Counted from the stretch's first letter, positions 27,718 through 36,959 are shown. The stretch: DNA of 64,000 bases from Paenibacillus urinalis (GCF_028747985.1 NZ_CP118108.1:3043501-3107500), one strand, 5' to 3'. Notes: a model not told the origin generated them from the sequence alone. Numbers and translations: made by a program.

Positions 27718-29280
27718 TTATCCTACAATAACTTGTGCAACAGGAGTAGCTTCTGAGGATTCATCTTCAGCAGCTCTCTCCGTTTCATGTACGACAAAGG
27801 TCTCATCCGGCTCATCAAACCACCAGCGGTAACCGTCCTGAGCGAGCAGTTCATTCGCTGCTGCCGGACCATGAGAACCCGCAGGGTAGTGATGAAGCGG
27901 TACTTCGTTCTCAGCAAAAGCCTCAAGTATCGGTTGTACCCATTTCCATGAGAGCTCCACTTCATCCCAGTGGACAAAGAAGGTGGAGTCGCCAATGAGG
28001 GCATCGTTAATCAGGGTCTCATAAGCCTCCGGCGCCTCCGTCCGGTCAGGGTACAGATCAATGTTGACTGGCTTGAATCCACCCTTCAGCTCGCGGTCCT
28101 TCGTATTCAGCTGCAGTGTAATTCCTTCATCTGGACCAATATCAAAGATCAGCAGATTGGGCGTAATGGATTGCTGTGCGCTGCCGAGTGATTTAATCGG
28201 ATCTTTGAATTCGACAACCATACGTGTATGCTTGGATTTCAAACGTTTACCTGTACGGATATAGAACGGAACTCCACGCCAGTAGTAGTTATCAATGTTC
28301 AGCTTGGCAGCGATAAACGTATCGTTCATCGAGTCTGCTGCAATACCCGGCTCAGAAGTATAACCTTGGACCGGTGTGCCATGAAGTGTTCCTCCAGCGT
28401 ATTGACCTCGCACAATGCGTTTAGCAACATCCTGTCTCTGCAATGGTTCAATCGCTTCAAGCACTTTTTTCTTCTTCAATCGTACATTTTCCGCTGTTGT
28501 GCTGTTCTGAGGTACTTGGATCGCCAGCATCATGAGCAGCTGGAGCATGTGATTCTGGAACATATCCCGTACAGCGCCCACATGATCATAATAGCCTGCA
28601 CGCTCTTCCACTCCAACGGTTTCATCAGCTGTTATCTGAACGTTCGCGATGTAGCGATTATTCCACAAGGCTTGAATTACCGGGTTCGCCTGCTGTAATG
28701 CTTCAAGACGCTGAACCATCGGCTTGCCAAGATAATGGTCAATTCTGTATATTTCCTCTTCAGCGAATGCCTCGCTTAATTGAGCATTAAGCACTCGAGC
28801 CGAAGCCAGATCATGTCCAAAAGGTTTCTCAATGACAAGTCTCTTCCAGCCCGTAACTTCACCAAGTCCGCTGTTCTCGATTTGGGATGCGATCGTTCCG
28901 AAGAACTCGGGTCCTACAGAAAGGTAGAAGAAACGATTCACACGGCCTTCATGACCTTGCTCCCACGCCTCCACGCGTTCTTTTAATTGAACAAAATCCT
29001 CTTGTTTATCAATATTCAAAATATTAAAGCCGAATAAGCTTAGAAATGCTTGTAACGTATGATCTTCCTTTACTTCGAAACGATAAAAATCAAAAAGAGA
29101 TTGCTTAACATGGGCCTGGAAGGTTTCATCAGATAAGCTTCTTCTCCCCAGTCCAATCAGAGAAAATGTCTCCGGCAGCTTTCCGTTTAGGAACAAATGA
29201 TAAAGTGCAGGATATATTTTTCGTTTGGCCAAATCGCCTGTAGCTCCAAACAATACAAAAGTTGTAGGATTCACTTCCAT
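27718..29280 (-). CDS. zwf: Glucose-6-phosphate 1-dehydrogenase
   Basis: This 520-residue enzyme makes 6-phosphogluconolactone and NADPH in the first pentose phosphate step. The coenzyme motif is FGATGDLAKRKIYPALYHL, and the active site RIDHYLGKPMVQ (His/Lys) is intact. The C-terminus carries an extra acidic tail (ERAAEDESSEATPVAQVIVG) not needed for catalysis. It is the first gene of the zwf-tal-gnd operon. A LysR gene is divergent, with a dyad at 29344-29360 in the shared region. Confidence 0.97.
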   Translation of the reverse strand: MEVNPTTFVLFGATGDLAKRKIYPALYHLFLNGKLPETFSLIGLGRRSLSDETFQAHVKQSLFDFYRFEVKEDHTLQAFLSLFGFNILNIDKQEDFVQLKERVEAWEQGHEGRVNRFFYLSVGPEFFGTIASQIENSGLGEVTGWKRLVIEKPFGHDLASARVLNAQLSEAFAEEEIYRIDHYLGKPMVQRLEALQQANPVIQALWNNRYIANVQITADETVGVEERAGYYDHVGAVRDMFQNHMLQLLMMLAIQVPQNSTTAENVRLKKKKVLEAIEPLQRQDVAKRIVRGQYAGGTLHGTPVQGYTSEPGIAADSMNDTFIAAKLNIDNYYWRGVPFYIRTGKRLKSKHTRMVVEFKDPIKSLGSAQQSITPNLLIFDIGPDEGITLQLNTKDRELKGGFKPVNIDLYPDRTEAPEAYETLINDALIGDSTFFVHWDEVELSWKWVQPILEAFAENEVPLHHYPAGSHGPAAANELLAQDGYRWWFDEPDETFVVHETERAAEDESSEATPVAQVIVG

Positions 29281-29343
29281 TATCTCCTTCCTGCTGAGAG
29301 TGCACAGTTACCGAAAATTTCGTATTGCTGTGATCGTCTCTGG

Positions 29344-29360
29344 TATCTATTTCTTAGATA
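29344..29360. promoter_or_regulatory. Candidate LysR-type operator between zwf and lysR
   Basis: TATCT-N7-AGATA fits the LysR pattern T-N11-A with inverted arms. It lies in the 146-bp divergent region, with a TATAAT box at 29364-29369. Confidence 0.5.
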
Positions 29361-29426
29361 CACTATAATACAAAGCACAGTTATACATGTAATTAATATA
29401 TTTCAGAGGAGATATAGACCACATCT

Positions 29427-30305
29427 ATGGCAAATAATTATGAACTATATAAAGTTTTCTATTGGGCCGCCAAAACAGGGAGTTTAACCCAGGCAGCAAA
29501 AGCATTGTACCTTACCCAGCCTAGCGTAAGCCATGCCATTAAGCAGCTCGAGGAGAGCTTTGGCGTGACGCTCTTTTACCGTACTTCCAAGGGAGTTAAT
29601 CTAACACAAGAAGGAACCATTTTATTTTCATATATCGAACAGTCTCAAATTATGATCTCACTCGCCGAGGAAAAAATGGCTGCCTTAAAAAAACTGGACA
29701 GCGGAGAGCTCCGAGTAGGGGGCAGCGATTCGTTATTCAAACACTATCTGCTTCCGTTTCTGGAGGACTATCACGCTAAGTATCCGGGTGTCAAGCTGCA
29801 TCTAAACCATGGAACCACACCAGAGGTCATCTCATACCTCAAAGAAGGCCGTATTGACCTTGGTGTCGTCAGAATGCCAATCGTCGATTCTCATATTGAA
29901 GTATCCGAGAGCATTCAGCTTCAGGATTGTTTTGTCGCAGGAGAGCATTATGCCGAGCTCAAGGGAGTACAGCTGTCTATGGAAGAGCTGATGGAATATC
30001 CCGTCATCTTATTTTCCCGCAATAGCCGGGCCAGAATGGCCGTCACTGAGCTGTTTGAACGATACGGATATGAGCTGAAGCCTGAGATTGAAGTCGGCAG
30101 TGTGGACTTGCTTATTGAATTTGCTCGCAGGGGTTTAGGTATCTCGTATGTCACTCGTGAATTTGTATCCAAAGAACTGAGGGAAGGCTCCTTATTTGAG
30201 ATTGAACTGGATATCAACCTGCCTCCATCCAAGGTAGGCGTCATGATTATGCGTAATATGCCCATATCCAGTGCAGCAACAAGGTTCCTTGAAATGGTGA
30301 GGTGA
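29427..30305 (+). CDS. LysR-family transcriptional regulator
   Basis: A 292-residue LysR protein. The N-terminal helix-turn-helix is complete (YWAAKTGSLTQAAKALYLTQ, then PSVSHAIKQLEESFGVTLF), and the effector domain begins near residue 90 (GELRVGGSDSLFKHYLLPFL). It is divergent from zwf-tal-gnd, which makes that operon its likely target, possibly with a sugar phosphate as effector; this is inference. AGAGGAG is 15 bases before ATG 29427, a little far. Confidence 0.9.
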   Translation: MANNYELYKVFYWAAKTGSLTQAAKALYLTQPSVSHAIKQLEESFGVTLFYRTSKGVNLTQEGTILFSYIEQSQIMISLAEEKMAALKKLDSGELRVGGSDSLFKHYLLPFLEDYHAKYPGVKLHLNHGTTPEVISYLKEGRIDLGVVRMPIVDSHIEVSESIQLQDCFVAGEHYAELKGVQLSMEELMEYPVILFSRNSRARMAVTELFERYGYELKPEIEVGSVDLLIEFARRGLGISYVTREFVSKELREGSLFEIELDINLPPSKVGVMIMRNMPISSAATRFLEMVR

Positions 30306-30356
30306 CTCTAGGCCGGGTATATAGAAGTATACTCAGCGAACAGGAGGATCTGATCT

Positions 30357-30818
30357 GTGATGAAACCATTCGACTATGATTTGAATTATGACGAGCTTGA
30401 CCTTAGACAGCATCCGGAGCTCTATACGATTGGCCGGGGTGAACAAGGTGTTCTTCTTGTTGAACCCTACAAGAGTGAGATTCTCCCCCACTGGAAATTC
30501 AAATCACCAGAAATCGCGAAGGAATCCTCCAAGAAGATATACGACATGTTTGTTCAATATAAGGAGCAGAAGGATTTTGTAGGAATGGACATGGCACGTA
30601 AATTTCTGCAGATGGGCTACACACGGGCAAGGAGATATGCAAATCATAAAGGCGGGAGAAAATATGCCAAGGAGGACGGCTCCCTTCTGCCCTTTCAAAA
30701 TGATCCTGTGAAAGCGGAGGCAGCCGCCATATTTAAAGCCCAATGGGAGATTGCGAAGACTGATCCAGATTATGTAAAAATGAAAGACATTCATCGACAA
30801 AAGTATGAAAATGCATAG
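30357..30818 (+). CDS. DUF4385 family protein
   Basis: A 153-residue basic protein that matches the DUF4385 pattern I know (FDYDLNYDELDLRQHPELY, YNIGRGEQGVLLVEPYKSE-like region, MARKFLQMGYTRARRYANHK). Function is unknown in the family; the lysine-rich C-terminal half might bind nucleic acid. The start is GTG 30357 or ATG 30360, both behind AGGAGG; GTG has the better spacing. It lies just after the LysR gene, possibly in the same transcript. Confidence 0.85.
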   Translation: MMKPFDYDLNYDELDLRQHPELYTIGRGEQGVLLVEPYKSEILPHWKFKSPEIAKESSKKIYDMFVQYKEQKDFVGMDMARKFLQMGYTRARRYANHKGGRKYAKEDGSLLPFQNDPVKAEAAAIFKAQWEIAKTDPDYVKMKDIHRQKYENA

Positions 30819-30955
30819 CATAGGAAGAACACATTTTCTGAATATTAAAATACCTTTATGAAAAAGTTAATAAGAAGTTCACAATTTATTGAATGAATTA
30901 TTAAATATTTAACAAACAAACATTTTTTCTTTAAAAATTGGTATGCTGTATACAG

Positions 30956-31020
30956 TTGAACTAAAGATTTAACAGCAACATGTAATATTCAGGCTAGACA
31001 GTAGATCAAATTTAGTTCAA
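30956..31020. promoter_or_regulatory. Inverted repeat upstream of ctaB
   Basis: TTGAACTAAA (30956-30965) and TTTAGTTCAA (31011-31020) form a perfect 10-bp pair with a 45-bp spacer, ending 43 bp before the ctaB start. It could be an operator or leader hairpin. Confidence 0.4.
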
Positions 31021-31063
31021 TCTATATAGATATACTAATTTAATCATAGAAGTGAGTGGAATT

Positions 31064-31993
31064 ATGAGTACAATTAATAACAGTTCAGGATCAAGTGCGC
31101 AAGCGGATGTTCAATCCCTGCCACAGGTTTTCTTTGCGACCATTAAGACAGGAATCATAAAATCAAATCTCATCGCGATGTTTGCCGGACTAAGTATGGC
31201 GCTCTATGTATTCAATGTTTCGTTTATTGACCATTTGGGCGCTATTATCTTGTCGATTATTGGCTCCTCGCTCGTTATCGGTTCTGCGGGTACATTTAAC
31301 AATCTGTACGACCGGGATATTGATGCCATTATGCAGCGAACCAAGGATCGCCCGACCGTCACAGGCAAAGTGGATACTAAGTCAGGTCTGATCCTCGGAT
31401 TCCTGATGAGTGCTCTCGGTATATTGCTGCTCTATTTAAGCTCACCGATGGCTGCATTTTTTGGATTTCTCGGATTATTCCTATATGTTGTGCCTTACAC
31501 AATGTGGACCAAACGGACAACCATTTACAATACGGAAGTTGGCAGTATCTCCGGAGCCGTTCCGCCGCTTATTGGATGGTCTGTTATCTCGAGCGAGCTC
31601 GGACACTTCGAAATCTGGGCGCTTGTTGCGACGATGCTCATATGGCAAATGCCGCATTTCTATGCGATCGCCATCCGCCGATTGGACGAGTACAAAGCAG
31701 CCAAAGTCCCTATGCTGCCTGTTGTAAAAGGAATCAAGCGGACTTATCTGCAAACGAATTTTTATCTGATATTGCTTATCGCATCAAGTGCCCTGTTTTG
31801 GCCGTTTAATCCTTACATTGCCGGAATTGCCTTTGCCTTAAGTCTCGCCTGGTTTATCTTCAGCTTGGTGAGCTACCGCAAATCAGATATTACCGGCTGG
31901 GCGAAGAAGATGTTCATCTTCTCCTTGAATCATATGACCTTATTGTTCTTGATCGTCATTATTTTCTCCCTGATTGCTCAAATGCTAAGATAG
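31064..31993 (+). CDS. ctaB: Protoheme IX farnesyltransferase (heme O synthase)
   Basis: A 309-residue UbiA-family membrane prenyltransferase that converts heme B to heme O for cytochrome oxidases. The prenyl-diphosphate motif NNLYDRDIDAIMQRTKDRP and the second motif RRLDEYKAAKVPMLP are intact, with about nine helices. ATG 31064 was chosen, with GAGTGG upstream, over GTG 31052. Unlike the usual ctaB-ctaCDEF order, no oxidase or ctaA gene is beside it. It ends at a strong terminator, so it is a lone gene here. Confidence 0.95.
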   Translation: MSTINNSSGSSAQADVQSLPQVFFATIKTGIIKSNLIAMFAGLSMALYVFNVSFIDHLGAIILSIIGSSLVIGSAGTFNNLYDRDIDAIMQRTKDRPTVTGKVDTKSGLILGFLMSALGILLLYLSSPMAAFFGFLGLFLYVVPYTMWTKRTTIYNTEVGSISGAVPPLIGWSVISSELGHFEIWALVATMLIWQMPHFYAIAIRRLDEYKAAKVPMLPVVKGIKRTYLQTNFYLILLIASSALFWPFNPYIAGIAFALSLAWFIFSLVSYRKSDITGWAKKMFIFSLNHMTLLFLIVIIFSLIAQMLR

Positions 31994-32024
31994 TGAACTC
32001 ATAGCATATTGCTTGATTAAAAAT

Positions 32025-32065
32025 AGAGCCCTAAGATTTTCTAACATTGAAAATCTTAGGGCTCT
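32025..32065. terminator. Bidirectional terminator after ctaB
   Basis: A perfect 17-bp stem with a 7-base loop, flanked by T-rich DNA on both sides. It separates convergent ctaB and kinase copy A. Confidence 0.9.
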
Positions 32066-32084
32066 TTTGAATTTTATGTATGAG

Positions 32085-32618
32085 TTATGAAACGGGTTCA
32101 TTTAGACGAAACCTCATATCTTCTACAATTTCCTGAGCAAGCTCATCTGGACGCTTATGACCGGCATCCAACAGGAAGGGTTGATTGCTAGAAGAAGATA
32201 TTAATTTGTTTCGCAGAAAAAGTGAACGCTCGATATACTGTCCATCCCCTCTCTGATGAAGTCGTGTGTTAAGCGTATCCGGCTCTGCATGCAGCACTGC
32301 GTAGTGAATAGTCACACCCAGATCAGATAACTGCTCGCGAAACCACTCGAGCTCATCTTCAACGACAAAATCGATAACGACATGAATTCCGTTCTGAATC
32401 AAATTCCTTGCTACTGCCGTAATATTTAGCCATGCGATTCGAAGGCGCTCCTCCCATTCGGGTTCAGTATCTCCACGGTATATATGGAGAAGGAGATCCC
32501 CTTCAATTAGAGCGCACTGGTTCATTGTATCAGCCAAAGCCTTGGAGACAGTGGACTTTCCAACACCCAGTGGACCAGAGATGAGATAAACAGATGGTGT
32601 CTTTTTCAATTGAATCAT
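32085..32618 (-). CDS. P-loop nucleotide kinase-like protein, copy A
   Basis: A 177-residue P-loop protein. ATG 32618 has GAGGAGG at good spacing; a longer frame to 32654 is less likely. Walker A is GPLGVGKSTVSKALAD (residues about 15-23), followed by ALIEGDLLLHIYRG, IHVVIDFVVEDELEWF and TLNTRLHQRGDGQYIER, as in AAA_33/gluconate-kinase or zeta-toxin-like small-molecule kinases. The substrate is unknown. A second copy at 36140 has lost its start codon. It lies downstream of a TolB-like gene in a duplicated block. Confidence 0.8.
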   Translation of the reverse strand: MIQLKKTPSVYLISGPLGVGKSTVSKALADTMNQCALIEGDLLLHIYRGDTEPEWEERLRIAWLNITAVARNLIQNGIHVVIDFVVEDELEWFREQLSDLGVTIHYAVLHAEPDTLNTRLHQRGDGQYIERSLFLRNKLISSSSNQPFLLDAGHKRPDELAQEIVEDMRFRLNEPVS

Positions 32619-32644
32619 GGGATTAGCCTCCTCACTATAATTAT

Positions 32645-33439
32645 TCAACGCCATAAAAGATTAAGAGTAGTCCAACGATACACATAATACATGAAGCAGC
32701 CGAACCGTAGCTCTTGAGAACTGTTTTCTGAATATATTGTAACGTTTTTTGCATCACTTGACCTGGTAAATATTGAATATAGCGGAAATCACTCTTACTA
32801 AACTAAACCTGAGGTCGCAATCGGTCATTCATATTTAAGAAGTTGATTTCCGCTACATACTACTAAATAAATATCAATCTTCCGCCAATTGACCGAATAT
32901 GATTCACATCAGCGTACAGGGCGTGGGTATTTGACAATAAGGGCTGCTTGTTTATTCATTTCGGGAGGCTGATCTGCTGATGGAAAAATAAAGCATGCCT
33001 CTTGATGCTGAATATATGTTTCGATCACCATTGGGGAAGAGCCATAGGGCATTAATGGATGATAGGCCTCTGAACTGCACACATCAGAAATATGATCACT
33101 GCCGGAGATAGCGGATATTTGAAAAAAACCGTCGGGTCCTTCGTATCTCTCCTCACTCACCTGGCTCCAGTTAGCGGGATATGGAAAGGAAACACGGTAT
33201 GTGAAGCTTGTGAAGGTATAATACGGCGATTTTCGGATCTTAGGGGACCACTGAAGTGCCGTGATTTGGCCTCCGTTAAGCAGGTTTGTCGGCCTCTGCT
33301 CACTGATATCCACTATCCAGAGCTGACTCGCACTTTCTGTATTGGTACAACCCGATAAATAAGCGATTTTCTTACCGTCTGGAGACCAGTCAACGGGTGT
33401 GGAGAAACAATTAGATATCGCAATCGTCCTTTGATTGTT
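32645..33439. repeat. 795-bp segment identical to 36696-37490
   Basis: The kinase-TolB spacer and the 3' third of the TolB-like gene are base-for-base the same as in copy B at a constant offset of 4051. The flanking parts of the duplication carry scattered differences. It contains an inverted pair TAGCGGAAATCA/TGATTTCCGCTA (32780 and 32844). Confidence 0.85.
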
Positions 33440-34198
33440 GCCCATGATACTGTCGATCTGGATGAGCGAATAATAAGTAGGCTCCTTATATTCGGTTGTG
33501 CTGTAAGCGATGTTTTGTGAATCCGGAGACCAGGCAGGAAAATAATTTTTAGAAAGTGATCCCCCTGCAAGAGTGTTCGTAGCCCCGGTTTCTAAATTCA
33601 CAACCGAGATCAATGATATGCTTGCACCCGGGAAAGTGTACAGTGCAAATTTGCCATCTGGAGAAATCCGAAGCTGATGAAGCGGTCCACCCGTATTCCG
33701 CGTAATTTGTCTCCGATTCGAACCATCGGTCCGAATACGGTAGATTTGGGTATTTCCGTTAATGTCCGGAGCTGCAAATATGAACTCTTTACCGGAAGGG
33801 AACCACTGTACATCAATTGCTCCTATCTCTGGTAAGAAGTAACTCCGGTGTGTGAAGGTATCATAGATCATAATTCGTCCATTCTTGACATAAACAAGTG
33901 ACCGGCTGTCTGGTGACCAATCGAGCAGTGTGTAAGGTTCAATCTGATCGATCCTGGCTATCGCACGCGTCGCGATATCGAGCACAAAGACCACATTATT
34001 CACGCCAATGAAAGCAATTTTGCTGTTGTCCGGAGCCCAATAAGGGACAGAGAATTCCATGCCGAGTCCATTCGTTAACCTCGAATTCACACCTCCATCA
34101 AGCTGGTATAGCCAAATGTCATAAGCTCCACCAAGGTTGGACGTGTACGCAATCCACCCTTTTTCAATGTCTTGAGAACCCGCTTGCATGACCAACAT
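32909..34198 (-). CDS. TolB-like beta-propeller protein, copy A
   Basis: A 429-residue protein with repeated PD40/WD-like blades, each with a SPDxxxIAY-type core (WAPDNSKIAFIG, WSPDSRSLVYVK, ISPDGKFALYTF, WSPDSQNIAYST, WSPDGKKIAYLS). About 95 C-terminal residues form another domain (VSFPYPANWSQVSEERYEGP). ATG 34198 matches the start of copy B; the frame extends to 34219. No signal peptide is present. Propellers of this type are protein-binding platforms; the partner is unknown, although the kinase always follows it here. Confidence 0.8.
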   Translation of the reverse strand: MLVMQAGSQDIEKGWIAYTSNLGGAYDIWLYQLDGGVNSRLTNGLGMEFSVPYWAPDNSKIAFIGVNNVVFVLDIATRAIARIDQIEPYTLLDWSPDSRSLVYVKNGRIMIYDTFTHRSYFLPEIGAIDVQWFPSGKEFIFAAPDINGNTQIYRIRTDGSNRRQITRNTGGPLHQLRISPDGKFALYTFPGASISLISVVNLETGATNTLAGGSLSKNYFPAWSPDSQNIAYSTTEYKEPTYYSLIQIDSIMGNNQRTIAISNCFSTPVDWSPDGKKIAYLSGCTNTESASQLWIVDISEQRPTNLLNGGQITALQWSPKIRKSPYYTFTSFTYRVSFPYPANWSQVSEERYEGPDGFFQISAISGSDHISDVCSSEAYHPLMPYGSSPMVIETYIQHQEACFIFPSADQPPEMNKQAALIVKYPRPVR

Positions 34199-34388
34199 CC
34201 TTTCATAGACCTGATTCATCGTACGTTCTAGATTATTCAGTGAAGCTCAATTAGGCTACTGTCACGTATTGGTGAAGTTGTCACCCCTCTAAGTCATTTG
34301 AGGATATTTACACTGTAGGGACATTTATCCAGTCAATTCAAATGTAAATGCATAGAATGTAAGCATGACCAGCAAGGAGGTGAAGTAA

Positions 34389-34517
34389 ATGAGCGGATAT
34401 GAATATGTTGGCGGAACTTACAACGGTGGTTCTCATAAAGATGGAAACAGCATTGCTGCGATCCTCGTTCTCTTCATTTTGCTAGTTATCATTGCAAAGG
34501 CATTTAAAGGATATTAA
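34389..34517 (+). CDS. YjcZ-like sporulation peptide, copy A
   Basis: A 42-residue peptide with a Gly/Tyr-rich head (MSGYEYVGGTYNGGSHKDGN) and one membrane helix (IAAILVLFILLVIIAKAF), typical of YjcZ/YrrI-like spore-coat-associated peptides. The RBS is AAGGAGGTGA. The upstream CATAGAATGT (34351-34360) resembles a mother-cell sigma-K minus-10 box and is kept in copy B. It has its own terminator at 34540-34571. It is divergent from the TolB-like gene. Confidence 0.85.
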   Translation: MSGYEYVGGTYNGGSHKDGNSIAAILVLFILLVIIAKAFKGY

Positions 34518-34539
34518 TAAGTAGTAGTCGCAAAAATAT

Positions 34540-34571
34540 GCCCATCCGATTTGCATGTCGGATGGGCTTTT
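34540..34571 (+). terminator. Terminator of YjcZ-like copy A
   Basis: GCCCATCCGA and TCGGATGGGC arms are followed by four T residues. Confidence 0.85.
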
Positions 34572-34636
34572 CCATCATATAGCTGGATCGGCTAGCTCTG
34601 GTTACTTCAAATGTCTGCTACTCGTCGCACGTTTAT

Positions 34637-34873
34637 TTATCGCGTATAGCGATCAATATCATTCTCATATGTATTCCTCTTATACTGATCAGTATCCATA
34701 TTTACATCATTCTTCACTTTAACAACCGCTCCCCATCCTGAGATGAACAGCAGCAGTACACCCATTAGTGCATATGCAATCGTAAAGTAGTTCAAGTAAA
34801 AATTCAGTATGATGCTACCGATCATAAGTATGAAAACGAGTAATCCTATTCGCTTAACATTCTTCTTCAACAT
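34637..34873 (-). CDS. Small two-helix membrane protein
   Basis: A 78-residue protein; ATG 34873 has GGAG 5 bases upstream. Two membrane helices (IGLLVFILMIGSIILNFYL and YALMGVLLLFISGWGAVV) are followed by an Asn/Asp/Arg-rich tail. Unknown family. A fragment encoding the last 11 residues of a homologue survives at 38698-38732, showing that the duplication once included this gene. Confidence 0.7.
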   Translation of the reverse strand: MLKKNVKRIGLLVFILMIGSIILNFYLNYFTIAYALMGVLLLFISGWGAVVKVKNDVNMDTDQYKRNTYENDIDRYTR

Positions 34874-35052
34874 ATTCTCTCCCATTCTTCAATCTCGTCA
34901 ATTCAGCATTATATGTACAAGCTTAAATACGAGACATTTAACATAAAGTTCCAACCATACATTCTTTTATATTTGCTCCGATAAAAAATAAACTGCAACT
35001 CTACTGTTTGGTATCTACAGCAATAGGGTGCAGTTTACTGCTTTTTTATTTT

Positions 35053-36129
35053 GACAGATTGTCAATCCAAGTGCGACACTTCATACTCAAAAGATTCGTG
35101 GGCTGTTTTCCAGCCTAAACATTTTCTTGGTCTGTTGTTAATGAGATGGAGAGCATGTTCTAACTCTTCATCCCCTACCTCTGCGAAGTCTTTTCCTTTT
35201 GGAAAGAACTCACGTAGGAGACCATTTCCATTTTCATTGGAACCTCTTTGCCAAGAAGAATACGGATCTGCAAAATACACCTTCATACCGTGTGTTTCTT
35301 CTAGATTTTGAAAGCATGCGAACTCTTTACCGCGGTCCACAGTAGCACTCTGAAAGGTACCCACTGGGTGCTGTGCAGCGGCTACGCCTACAGCAATTTC
35401 CATGGATAGTGCGGTACGATCAGGCATGCTAATCGCAGTGTATAGTCGTGTTTTTCGTTCGATAAATGTAGCGACACAAGCTTTGCTTTTCCCTCGGCTG
35501 GAGACAACCGTATCCAGTTCCCAGTGGCCGAAGGTTTCGCGAGAACGAATCTCTTTAGGACGTTGTTTAATAGAAGTGCCTACAAGGAAGCGGCCTCGTT
35601 TTTCCTGAGGTTTCTGTCTCTTACCTTTATGTCTTAACTGCTGAACTGTAGTGCGAGTTAAGCGGCCTTCATACAGCCACCGGTAAATCGTTTTGAATGA
35701 AACCATGGGCATATCCTTTTGAACATAGCTCATTGAAATTTGCTCAGGTGACCATGTTTCCTGAAGTCTTCTCTCTATCTCTTCACCAAGTACCTCAGTC
35801 CATTTTCCGCGTGAACTTCGGGCATGGCGAAGGCGCTGATACCGCTCATTTGAATCTACCGCTTGATAACCTTCTAAACGGTGATTTCGTTTTAGTTCTC
35901 GGCTGATTGTAGAGTGATGGCGGTCCAATTCACGGGCAATGGCTCGAGCAGACAATCCGATCTGAGAGAGTGCTTCTAGTTTACTTCGTTCTATTATGGT
36001 AAGATGTGAGTAGCTCATGGACTGATTCTCCTGTGTGAATGTGGTTGTGGTGACTTTATTCTACACGAATCAGGCCTATGGGCCTTTTTTATTTTAAATT
36101 AGGTGTCGCACTTCATATTACAATCCGTC
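35053..36129. mobile_element. IS30-family insertion sequence
   Basis: Imperfect 27-bp terminal inverted repeats lie at 35053-35079 and 36103-36129 (shared core GATTGT and AAGTGCGACAC). TTATTT flanks both ends (35046 and 36130), a possible target duplication. One intact transposase fills the element. It sits exactly between the two duplicated blocks and interrupts a sequence that matches the region 3' of kinase copy A. Confidence 0.85.
35062..36018 (-). CDS. IS30-family transposase
   Basis: A 318-residue transposase. The N-terminal helix-turn-helix (LSARAIARELDRHHSTISRE, then LKRN) is typical of IS30. The DDE core follows: GHWELDTVVS with the first Asp, TVDRGKEFACF with the second, and the SNENGNGLLREFFPKG stretch with Glu. 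The frame is intact, so the element may be active. The stop codon lies inside the left terminal repeat, as in other IS30 members. Confidence 0.95.
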   Translation of the reverse strand: MSYSHLTIIERSKLEALSQIGLSARAIARELDRHHSTISRELKRNHRLEGYQAVDSNERYQRLRHARSSRGKWTEVLGEEIERRLQETWSPEQISMSYVQKDMPMVSFKTIYRWLYEGRLTRTTVQQLRHKGKRQKPQEKRGRFLVGTSIKQRPKEIRSRETFGHWELDTVVSSRGKSKACVATFIERKTRLYTAISMPDRTALSMEIAVGVAAAQHPVGTFQSATVDRGKEFACFQNLEETHGMKVYFADPYSSWQRGSNENGNGLLREFFPKGKDFAEVGDEELEHALHLINNRPRKCLGWKTAHESFEYEVSHLD

Positions 36130-36139
36130 TTATTTGAAT

Positions 36140-36661
36140 TTATGTATGAGTTAGACGAAACCTTATATCCTCTAAAATTTCCTTTGCAAGCTCATCTGGA
36201 CGCTTATGACCGGCATCCAACAGGAAGGCTTGATTGCTAGAAGAAGATATCAATTGGGTTCGCAGAAAGAGTGAACGCTCGATGTACTGTCCATCCCCTC
36301 TCTGTTGAAGTCGTGTGTTCAGCGTATCCGGCTCTGCATGCAGCACTGCGTAGTGAAGTTCCACACCGAGATCAGATAACTGTTCCTGAAACCACTCAAG
36401 CTCATCTTCGACGACAAAATCAATAACGACAGGAATTCCGTTCTGAATCAAGTTCCTTGTAACTGCCGTAATATTTAGCCATGCGATTCGAAGGCGCTCC
36501 TCCCATTCGGGTTCAGTATCTCCACGGTATATGTGGAGAAGTAGATCCCCTTCAATTAGAGCACACTGGTTCATTGTATCAGCCAAAGCCTTGGAGACCG
36601 TGGACTTTCCAACGCCCAGTGGACCAGAGATAAGATAAACAGATGGTGTCTTTTTCGGTAT
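36140..36661 (-). pseudogene. P-loop kinase-like gene, copy B, start codon lost
   Basis: The frame aligned with copy A runs from the stop at 36140 through the P-loop up to codon ATA 36661, but ATG-ATT-CAA-TTG of copy A is replaced by ATC-ATA-CCG. No ATG, GTG or TTG occurs in frame before the Walker A motif. The next ATG (36586) would remove the P-loop. A TTG with a good upstream site exists only in another frame. It is therefore probably dead, though the rest of the frame (148 codons) is still open, so the loss is recent or an odd start is used. Confidence 0.65.
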
Positions 36662-36959
36662 GATCCAAGAGCCACGCCTCCCTCCTTATAAATAATCAAC
36701 GCCATAAAAGATTAAGAGTAGTCCAACGATACACATAATACATGAAGCAGCCGAACCGTAGCTCTTGAGAACTGTTTTCTGAATATATTGTAACGTTTTT
36801 TGCATCACTTGACCTGGTAAATATTGAATATAGCGGAAATCACTCTTACTAAACTAAACCTGAGGTCGCAATCGGTCATTCATATTTAAGAAGTTGATTT
36901 CCGCTACATACTACTAAATAAATATCAATCTTCCGCCAATTGACCGAATATGATTCACA

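Noticed and set aside
28228..28698. Long open frame antisense to zwf
   Set aside because: It is in the opposite strand of a highly conserved enzyme, has no ribosome binding site, and its composition follows the codon pattern of zwf.
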